DNA of 7,568 bases, taken from contig JAAZBY010000446.1 of assembly GCA_012513595.1 (NCBI GenBank), positions 1 to 7,568 on the forward strand. The letters are read 5' to 3'. The notes under the pieces were generated by a model. The model searched no databases and had not been told where the DNA came from. It saw nothing but the letters and a program-made list of their open reading frames with translations. Origin of the DNA: Chloroflexota bacterium (GTDB lineage Bacteria; Chloroflexota; Anaerolineae; UBA1429). Position 1 is the stretch's first letter. Each line of letters opens with the position of its first letter. Shown piece by piece: positions 1 through 6,125 of this stretch. A program made the position numbers and the translations under genes.

Positions 1-1
1 A

Positions 2-475
2 GAGGAATCCCCCACGGTCTTGCCGACGATCACCCCACGCGAACCGTCGGCCGCACCGTCCATGCCGCCGGCCTCGGCCACGCCCGACGTCAGCGCCACG
101 CCGAGCAAGGTGCCCACGCCCGCGGCCACCGCCACCTTGACCCCCACCGTCGACCCGCTGGCCGGTAGCTACAGCCTGGAATACAGCGGCTGCCTCTCGC
201 CGGGCGGCAGCACCTTCAAGGGGCGCGTGTACGACCGCCAGGGCAACATCCTCGTCGGCGCCCATGTGTTCGTGACGCTCGACGGCTGGGCTTACGATGT
301 GCCGGCCGTCTCCAACGATTCGGGCTGGTACGAGTTATACCTCACCAACGGCCAAAACGTCGAGATAGTGCGGTTGGTCATCGGCGGCCAGGAGCAGACC
401 CTGGCCACCCAGGGCCTGGGGGCGGTGCCCGTCCGCCCGGACTGCTACCAGGAAGTGAACATCCGCCAGCACTAG
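2..475 (+). CDS. Secreted/anchored protein, C-terminal part: Thr/Pro-rich linker plus carboxypeptidase-regulatory-like domain (5' end outside window)
   Basis: The reading frame is open to the left edge, so the visible 157 codons are the end of a longer gene. A TTG at 20 would be the first possible start inside the window, but the codons before it (E-E-S-P-T-V) have the same low-complexity character as those after it, so it is probably internal. The first 50 or so residues are a Thr/Pro/Ala/Ser linker with TP and TPT repeats, typical of extracellular stalks in Chloroflexota. The remaining 105 residues form a small beta-rich domain with a G-R-V-Y-D-R-Q-G-N pattern followed by G-A-H-V-F-V and a later S-G-W-Y-E-L-Y. 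This matches the carboxypeptidase-regulatory/CNA-B-like sandwich. Two cysteines (in S-G-C-L and P-D-C-Y) bracket the domain and could form a disulfide, which fits export. The signal peptide and any catalytic part would lie upstream. The substrate or partner is unknown; the domain usually serves adhesion or structural roles. Confidence 0.75.
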   Translation, partial: EESPTVLPTITPREPSAAPSMPPASATPDVSATPSKVPTPAATATLTPTVDPLAGSYSLEYSGCLSPGGSTFKGRVYDRQGNILVGAHVFVTLDGWAYDVPAVSNDSGWYELYLTNGQNVEIVRLVIGGQEQTLATQGLGAVPVRPDCYQEVNIRQH

Positions 476-489
476 GGCGCGGCGCGCCC
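475..489. other. GC hairpin in the gap between convergent genes
   Basis: A perfect 6-bp stem (GGGCGC/GCGCCC) with a GGC loop starts on the last base of the upstream stop codon. A second short stem (GCGCG, loop GGTCA, CGCGC) follows at 491-505 and overlaps the stop codon of the minus-strand gene. Neither has a T-run on either strand, so intrinsic termination is only possible. A bidirectional transcript-end structure between the two convergent genes is the most reasonable reading. Confidence 0.35.
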
Positions 490-497
490 TGCGCGGG

Positions 498-1865
<1,368 letters not shown>

Positions 1866-1893
1866 GGTTCCCCCTTTTACGGCAAGACGCTCC

Positions 1894-1909
1894 CGGCCCC
1901 AGGGGGCCG
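1894..1909 (-). other. Hairpin in the leader of the PHP gene
   Basis: An inverted repeat CGGCCC/GGGCCG forms a 6-bp stem with a CAGG-type loop. It lies between the predicted transcription start (about 1913) and the G-rich ribosome binding site (1878-1870). It has no following U-run, so it may be a stabilising 5' structure rather than an attenuator. In DNA this rich in G and C it could also be chance. Confidence 0.3.
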
Positions 1910-1970
1910 CTCGCCCCGCACTATAGCCCTGCCGCCCGACCGCGGCAAGTCTACGTCGGCCCGCTCGCCC
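1907..1970. repeat. Two direct copies of a 10-mer flanking the PHP promoter
   Basis: CCGCTCGCCC occurs at 1907-1916 and again at 1961-1970, 54 bp apart or about five helical turns. One copy sits at the predicted start point and the other just upstream of the -35 box. This could be a pair of operator sites. However, the same 10-mer also occurs at 4700-4709 inside a coding region, so it is not specific to promoters in this DNA. Confidence 0.25.
1920..1948 (-). promoter_or_regulatory. Predicted sigma70-type promoter of the PHP gene
   Basis: On the minus strand, TTGCCG (1948-1943; four of six bases match TTGACA) is followed after exactly 17 bases by TATAGT (1925-1920; five of six match TATAAT). 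The predicted start is near 1913, giving a leader of about 48 nt before the GTG at 1865. The AT-rich -10 stands out in very GC-rich DNA. The call rests on sequence only. Confidence 0.6.
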
Positions 1971-2021
1971 TGGGTGCCCTGAGTTTTACGCGTTATTAAG
2001 CCTTCTGACGGCCATGGCGTC

Positions 2022-2050
2022 TTGAAGCCCGACTTTCGGCCTGCTATAAT
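2022..2050 (+). promoter_or_regulatory. Predicted sigma70-type promoter of the kinase operon
   Basis: TTGAAG (2022-2027) and a perfect TATAAT (2045-2050) are separated by exactly 17 bases. The predicted start is near 2057. This places the leader before the kinase coding region and means that the TTG at 2022, which could open the longest reading frame, is better explained as the -35 box. The divergent arrangement with the PHP promoter leaves about 73 bp between the two -35 boxes, enough for a shared regulator. Base composition makes a chance perfect -10 with optimal spacing unlikely, but there is no experimental support. Confidence 0.68.
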
Positions 2051-2065
2051 GTTGGCGGCACGTCG

Positions 2066-2081
2066 GGGCGCCGGCGCGCCC
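2066..2081 (+). other. Hairpin at the start of the kinase operon leader
   Basis: GGGCGC, a CGGC tetraloop and GCGCCC form a perfect 6-bp stem about 10 bases after the predicted transcription start. Its stem is identical to that of the hairpin at 475-489. No U-run follows. It may protect the mRNA 5' end, or may be incidental. Confidence 0.3.
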
Positions 2082-2163
2082 GCCAGCGGCCGTGTCGCAG
2101 GCTCGAGTACAGATTGCAGAGGTTGCGTGGCTACCCATATGACGTCGTTGTACGCAGCAGGGC

Positions 2164-2196
2164 GGGAGGGTCTCGGGAATGACGGTATGGAGATGA
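2164..2196 (+). promoter_or_regulatory. Strong Shine-Dalgarno and possible five-codon minigene overlapping the kinase start
   Basis: GGGAGGG (2164-2170) is the best ribosome binding sequence in the leader. Its ideally spaced ATG, 8 nt away at 2179, is out of frame with the kinase and encodes only M-T-V-W-R before TGA at 2194-2196. That TGA overlaps an in-frame kinase ATG at 2193-2195 as ATGA, the classic geometry for termination-reinitiation. Either the minigene feeds ribosomes to the kinase, or the arrangement is accidental and translation begins at 2187 with the weaker CGGGAA. Confidence 0.3.
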
Positions 2197-3740
2197 GCGA
2201 CCCGGGAGCCTCTCAGTCAGGGGCGTTCGCTGCGGCGCTGGCTGCTGCTGGCCGCCGGCTGCTGACTGCCGGAAACCTCGACGAGGTGGCCGCCATTGCC
2301 ACCGAGGCGGCCCTGGCCCTCTGCCCCAGTGCCACTGCAGCCTCCCTCTATACGGTCGACCATACTGGCCGCTGGCTGCTGCCGCAGGGCCCTGCCCCGG
2401 AAGGCCTCGCCTCTCGTTGGGGGGCGCTGCCGCTCGGTGCCGGGCCAGCGCGGCGCGCCTTCGTCAACGGTGAGGTCGCCGCCCTTTCTGCCGACGAGAT
2501 CGACAGCCTGGCCCTGTCGGCCGCGGACGGCCTGGACAGGGGTTCGCTGCTGTTGGCTCCGCTGCTGACGGGCGAGGAGCCCCTCGGCCTGTTGGCCCTG
2601 TGGTGCGCGGGACCCCGGCCAGGCCCCCAGCCGGAGGCCGAGCGCCTCGGTGTGCTCGGCAAGCAGGTCTGCCGCGCCCTAGTGCAACTGCTGCCCGTAC
2701 CCGGCCGAGAGACCCCCGCGCCGGGCGTGGACACGATCGTAGACTCTCTGGGCCAGGGGTTGGTGCTGCTGGACTGTAACGGCCGCGTGTGTCGGCTCAA
2801 CCCCGCCCTGGAGCGGACTCTCGGCCTGAGCCCCGGCGAGGCGCCGCTCCCATGCGGCTCCGATGAGGCACGCTGCCCCGCGCTGCTTCGCCACCTGGTC
2901 GACCCGTCGCGGGCCGACGTCCTGGGCCCCTACGTCGTGATGCTGGACCTGCCCGGAAGAGGGCCGGCCACGCTCGAAGTGCTCCCCTCGGCCCTGGGCG
3001 GCCCGCAGGGCGGCGTGGCCTGCCTGGTACTGGACGTTACTCCGGACCGCGCCGCCTCGCTGGACCGCAGCCTGTTCATCGCCCAGGTGGCCCACGAGCT
3101 GCGCGCCCCGATCCAGCACATCATGGGCTTTGCCAGCATCATCTCGGACGTCAGCGAGCTTCCCGACGACACCCTGCAACGCTTCCTCGGGCACATCAAC
3201 GAGGAGTCTCGCCGGCTGGCCCGCCTGGTGGACGATCTGGCTGAGCTGACGCGCATCGAGCAGAGCCGCTTTTCTATCGATGCCAGCCGCGTGCGCGTCG
3301 ACCAGATGCTGGCCGACCTCGTAGCCCGCCTGGCACCCAGCGCTGCGGCCAAGGACATCGCCCTCATCCTGCACTCCCCGGTGACGCCCTCCTGGGCGCG
3401 GACCGACGCAGTGCGCCTCGAGCAGGTGGTCGGTAACCTGGTCGAAAACGCGCTCAAGTACGTGCCGATCGGCGGGGAGATCAACGTCTCGCTGCAGGGC
3501 AGAGGAGAGCAGTGGCTTATCGGCGTGCAAGACAGTGGGCCCGGCATCCCGGAGGAAGCGCTGCCGCACATCTTTGAGTGTTACTTTCAGGCGCCGCAAC
3601 GTGAGGGGCTACCCCGCAAGGGCATGGGCCTGGGCCTGTACATTAGTCGGGAGATCATTCACGCCCTGGGGGGCGATATCGGGGTGGAAAGCACTGCCGG
3701 CCAGGGCTGCACCTTTACGGTGACTCTGCCCCGCGAGTAG
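2187..3740 (+). CDS. Cytoplasmic sensor histidine kinase (GAF-PAS-HisKA-HATPase)
   Basis: This kinase should autophosphorylate a histidine and pass the phosphate to the receiver protein encoded next. I see no membrane segment, so it is soluble and senses an internal cue. In order: a GAF domain (about 2235-2690), a PAS-like domain (about 2727-3050, opening T-I-V-D-S-L-G-Q-G-L), a HisKA dimerisation helix with the H-box V-A-H-E-L-R-A-P (phospho-acceptor His codon 3093-3095), and a HATPase domain with N-box N-L-V-E-N-A-L-K-Y, G1 D-S-G-P-G-I-P, F-box I-F-E-C-Y-F and G2 G-M-G-L-G-L-Y-I. All catalytic boxes are intact, so it should be active. GAF and PAS ligands cannot be predicted. The start is uncertain: the frame stays open back to a TTG at 2022, but that TTG coincides with the predicted -35 box. 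GTG 2127 (AGAGG four bases upstream), ATG 2139, ATG 2187 and ATG 2193 are candidates. I chose 2187 because G/C at third codon positions rises only from there and the GAF follows closely. The functional call is very safe. Confidence 0.94.
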   Translation: MEMSDPGASQSGAFAAALAAAGRRLLTAGNLDEVAAIATEAALALCPSATAASLYTVDHTGRWLLPQGPAPEGLASRWGALPLGAGPARRAFVNGEVAALSADEIDSLALSAADGLDRGSLLLAPLLTGEEPLGLLALWCAGPRPGPQPEAERLGVLGKQVCRALVQLLPVPGRETPAPGVDTIVDSLGQGLVLLDCNGRVCRLNPALERTLGLSPGEAPLPCGSDEARCPALLRHLVDPSRADVLGPYVVMLDLPGRGPATLEVLPSALGGPQGGVACLVLDVTPDRAASLDRSLFIAQVAHELRAPIQHIMGFASIISDVSELPDDTLQRFLGHINEESRRLARLVDDLAELTRIEQSRFSIDASRVRVDQMLADLVARLAPSAAAKDIALILHSPVTPSWARTDAVRLEQVVGNLVENALKYVPIGGEINVSLQGRGEQWLIGVQDSGPGIPEEALPHIFECYFQAPQREGLPRKGMGLGLYISREIIHALGGDIGVESTAGQGCTFTVTLPRE

Positions 3741-3769
3741 CATCCACGAACCAATCCAACGGGACCACC

Positions 3770-3774
3770 GGAGG
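3770..3774 (+). promoter_or_regulatory. Ribosome binding site of the receiver-ATPase gene
   Basis: GGAGG lies 8 nt before the ATG at 3783, inside the 42-nt gap after the kinase stop. This is the ideal distance and supports that start. No promoter or terminator is seen in the gap, so the two genes are probably one transcript. Confidence 0.85.
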
Positions 3775-3782
3775 CATACCAC

Positions 3783-4928
3783 ATGGCCCAACGTATCCTG
3801 ATCGTGGACGACGATCCCACTCTGGTCGAGATGCTGACCTTCGTGCTCACGCGAGGGGGGTATGAGACCGTCGCCGCCACCGACGGCAGCCGGGCCATCG
3901 AGCTCCTGCGCACCATACCGATCGACCTGGTAGTGCTCGATGTGATGTTGCCCGATGTGGACGGGTACGAGATCTGCCGGCGCATCCGGGCGCTGCCCGC
4001 CGTCGGGCAGACGCCTATCCTGATGCTCAGCGCCCGCACCCAGGTGCCCCACCGGCTCAGTGGGTTCGAATCGGGCGCCGACGACTATGTGCCCAAGCCG
4101 GCGGACCCCAAAGAGATCCTGGCTCGCGTGCGGGCGCTAATCGCCCGTGCCGGCCGCACCAAGGCGGTGCCGCCGCTGATCGCGTTCGTGGGGGTCAAGG
4201 GCGGCGTCGGGTCCACCACGACGGCCGTGAACGTGGCCCTAGCGTTGCTGAGCAGCCACCCGCGCGTGGTACTCATGGAACTGGGGCAGTGCGGGCTGTC
4301 GGGCGCCTGGCAGCTCGGCCTGCAGCCCGGCGAGACCCTGCTGGACCTGAGCGTGGCCGACGGGTTCCGCCTGTCATCGTCTGCGCTACAACCGTGCCTT
4401 CAGGTGCACGCGAGCGGCCTGCACTACCTGGCTGCCCGGCCGCACGCTGTAGGCAGCGGCACGTTCCGCCAGGGGGTCCTGGCCGATACGCTCGCCTTCC
4501 TGCAGACCCAGTACGACGCCGTCATCGTCGACCTGGACGCCTCGGCGCTGGCCCAGAGCACGGAGGTCATCCGCCAGTCGACCGCGCTGATCCCCATCGC
4601 CGAACACGACCCGTTGGGCATGTGGCACCTGGACGCCCTGCGCCGCTGGCTGGCCGAGGCCCGCTTTGACGCCAAGGTGCCCGGCTTTGTCCTGGTGGAC
4701 CGCTCGCCCGAGCCGATCCGCGACACGGCCTCGTCCTTGGCCAGCCAGGCCAAGCTGGGCGTATTGGCGGTCATTCCGCCGGCCCCGCTGGCCATGTATC
4801 AGGCCAGCGTGATGCGCCAGCCGGTGGTACTCTCCGACCCCGAGTCGGAGGTGGCCACGGCCTACCGGGAGCTGGGCGAGCGTCTGATGGCCACCCCCAT
4901 CGAGGCGCCCAGCGGCATGCGGCCGTAA
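3783..4928 (+). CDS. Response regulator receiver fused to CpaE/TadZ-type MinD/ParA-like ATPase
   Basis: Residues 1-122 form a complete CheY-like receiver: acidic pair D9/D10, phospho-acceptor D53 (V-L-D-V-M-L-P-D), S83 (M-L-S-A-R) and K105 (V-P-K-P). After a short linker, residues 132-370 form a MinD/ParA-superfamily ATPase with deviant Walker A K-G-G-V-G-S-T-T (139-146). The signature lysine K139 is kept, but the P-loop lysine is replaced by S144, as in CpaE-type proteins. The expected Walker A' acidic strand reads L-M-E-L-G-Q-C-G (164-171) and the Walker B strand V-I-V-D-L-D (D250), both unlike the usual D-x-D and D-T-P. There is no DNA-binding domain. CpaE/TadZ proteins place Flp (Tad) pili at the cell pole and have an N-terminal receiver that is often degenerate; this receiver is intact. 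The gene directly follows a histidine kinase, its probable partner. No pilus genes are visible. The alternative is a stand-alone phosphorylation-controlled positioning ATPase. The architecture is certain and the cellular role is inferred. Confidence 0.94.
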   Translation: MAQRILIVDDDPTLVEMLTFVLTRGGYETVAATDGSRAIELLRTIPIDLVVLDVMLPDVDGYEICRRIRALPAVGQTPILMLSARTQVPHRLSGFESGADDYVPKPADPKEILARVRALIARAGRTKAVPPLIAFVGVKGGVGSTTTAVNVALALLSSHPRVVLMELGQCGLSGAWQLGLQPGETLLDLSVADGFRLSSSALQPCLQVHASGLHYLAARPHAVGSGTFRQGVLADTLAFLQTQYDAVIVDLDASALAQSTEVIRQSTALIPIAEHDPLGMWHLDALRRWLAEARFDAKVPGFVLVDRSPEPIRDTASSLASQAKLGVLAVIPPAPLAMYQASVMRQPVVLSDPESEVATAYRELGERLMATPIEAPSGMRP

Positions 4929-4952
4929 TCGCGCCCGTTCTCCTGACACGCC

Positions 4953-4990
4953 CGACGGCCGGCCCCCCAGGGGGCCGGCCGTCGCTCTTT
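4953..4990 (+). terminator. Intrinsic terminator-like hairpin after the signalling operon
   Basis: A perfect 14-bp inverted repeat (left arm 4953-4966, right arm 4971-4984) with a CCAG loop is followed by CTCTTT. It begins 24 nt after the stop codon of the receiver-ATPase gene. The stem is very strong, but the T-run is short and interrupted. It lies between convergent genes and could stop transcripts from either side, although the minus-strand flank has no T-run. Confidence 0.7.
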
Positions 4991-5011
4991 CCGGTGCCGA
5001 GCTTCTCGAGC

Positions 5012-5028
5012 GGCCCCCCGTGGGGGCC
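5012..5028 (-). terminator. Possible hairpin terminator of the malQ operon
   Basis: GGCCCCC/GGGGGCC forms a 7-bp stem with a three-base loop, three bases beyond the TGA of the minus-strand gene. No T-run follows on the minus strand, so efficiency is doubtful. Together with the larger hairpin at 4953-4984 it separates the two convergent operons. Confidence 0.4.
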
Positions 5029-5031
5029 AGT

Positions 5032-6108
5032 TCAGGAAGTGTGGCCCGCCGCCTCGTACAGGCTGCGAACGGCCCGTCGCAGGGCGGGCGCTTTGAGGTC
5101 AGTGCTGTCACTCCACTGGTCGACACTGCCGACCAGCGGGGCCCCCAGCAGGGCGCGCACCGCAGGGTCAACGATTCTGGCAGAGAGGGCGCGCGCAAAG
5201 CGTTCCCCGTCGATGACGCGGAACGGCCGGTCGAAGAACCGCCGCGCCTCGGGGGCCAGCGGCTCGGTAAGGTCCAGGGTATTGTGCAGCCGCGCCAAGT
5301 GCTCGTACGCGGCGACCAGGGCCTCCTCGCGCTCCGGCCAGTGCTCCGCCCGCAGAGCAGTAGCCAGGAGTGGCTCGAGATCCCCGGCGCAGGCCAGGCC
5401 ACGGAAGGCGGTGCCGAACCACTTGGGGTACGGAGCGTAGCGGCGCTCCATCAGAAAGCAGAGCGACACCACGTCCCGCACCAGCCGCGCGCCGATGAGC
5501 GACGAGCCGACCTCGTCGCCGGCGTGCCCGGCCCGCGGCATGAGGTGTTCCTCCTGCCCGAGGCGCTGCCACCCCGCCGCCAGCATATACAGCCACACGT
5601 CGCGCGGGTAATACGATAGCCGCTCCCGCAGGGGCAGCAGCGTGCCCAGCCCATCGTGGAACACCGCGCCGGCGGTCATCTCGCGCAGCGCCTGGGAGGG
5701 GATGCTCAACCAGTCCGCGGCGGCCAGATCGCGCTCCAACCCGACGCCCAACAGCCGCTCAACGAAGGCGCTCAGCGGGCCCACGTAGGTACGCGCAGGC
5801 GCCCCCGCTTCTTCCGGCCCCACGGGCAGGGGCACCTTCCAGCCGGCGTAGACCTCCGGCAGCCCTTCCCGGAGCAGGGCCACGACGCGCGCCGCCAGCC
5901 CCGGGTCGCCCTCCAGCAGGAAAAGGAGTACCCGGGGCCCCCAGTCGTGGTCGGTGGACATGGGGGTGTCGTAGCCGAGCACCTCACTGCCCGCCCCGAG
6001 GAGGGCCGCCGAGTAGGACAGCGTGGGCCAGTGGGCGCGCACGAGGGGCGCCACCACCTCACCGTAGAACCGCCCACTCAGTTCCAGGCCGGTGACGAAG
6101 GGCTGCAC
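5032..6108 (-). CDS. DUF4037-family nucleotidyltransferase-like protein
   Basis: This 358-residue protein starts at GTG (6108-6106), with AGGAGA (6122-6117) seven bases upstream. The start is well supported. Residues 38-59 contain G-A-G-S-E-V-L-G-Y-D-T-P-M-S-T-D-H-D-W-G-P-R. The G40-S41 followed by D53-x-D55 fits the hG[GS]...DhD active-site pattern of the polymerase-beta nucleotidyltransferase fold. The second half carries features I associate with DUF4037: V-F-H-D-G (149-153), Y-Y-P-R-D-V-W-L-Y (166-174), G-D-E-V-G-S (197-202) and Y-P-K-W-F-G-T-A-F (227-235). The fold implies transfer of a nucleotide to a small molecule or protein using two metal ions on the DxD, but no substrate is known to me for this family. 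It is soluble with no signal peptide. It lies 17 nt after malQ and is almost certainly co-transcribed. Kanamycin-type aminoglycoside nucleotidyltransferases share the fold, but resistance is not implied by this context. Confidence 0.88.
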   Translation of the reverse strand: MQPFVTGLELSGRFYGEVVAPLVRAHWPTLSYSAALLGAGSEVLGYDTPMSTDHDWGPRVLLFLLEGDPGLAARVVALLREGLPEVYAGWKVPLPVGPEEAGAPARTYVGPLSAFVERLLGVGLERDLAAADWLSIPSQALREMTAGAVFHDGLGTLLPLRERLSYYPRDVWLYMLAAGWQRLGQEEHLMPRAGHAGDEVGSSLIGARLVRDVVSLCFLMERRYAPYPKWFGTAFRGLACAGDLEPLLATALRAEHWPEREEALVAAYEHLARLHNTLDLTEPLAPEARRFFDRPFRVIDGERFARALSARIVDPAVRALLGAPLVGSVDQWSDSTDLKAPALRRAVRSLYEAAGHTS

Positions 6109-6116
6109 GGTTACGT

Positions 6117-6122
6117 CTCCTG
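6117..6122 (-). promoter_or_regulatory. Ribosome binding site of the DUF4037 gene
   Basis: AGGAGA lies seven bases before the GTG start, entirely within the 17-nt gap after the malQ stop codon. It fixes the start and indicates independent initiation on a shared transcript. Confidence 0.8.
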
Positions 6123-6125
6123 GGC

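Noticed and set aside
2679..3599. 306-codon open frame antisense to the histidine kinase
   Set aside because: It mirrors the kinase coding sequence, has no recognisable motif and covers conserved HisKA and HATPase boxes on the other strand.
4700..4709. Third copy of CCGCTCGCCC as a possible regulatory site
   Set aside because: It lies inside conserved coding sequence of the ATPase domain and is best explained by GC-rich codon use.
4961..5030. The two related GC inverted repeats considered as ends of a mobile element
   Set aside because: They are each self-complementary hairpins, there is no transposase or target duplication, and they sit where terminators are expected.
4386..5402. 338-codon minus-strand open frame spanning the terminator and parts of two real genes
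   Set aside because: It crosses a strong hairpin and overlaps the receiver-ATPase and DUF4037 genes in the wrong frame; its composition is Arg/Ser/Ala shadow.
5032..6108. DUF4037 gene considered as an antibiotic-resistance nucleotidyltransferase or as the toxin/antitoxin half of an HEPN/MNT pair
   Set aside because: No HEPN partner or mobile context is present, and the conserved C-terminal DUF4037 half and the malQ linkage point elsewhere.
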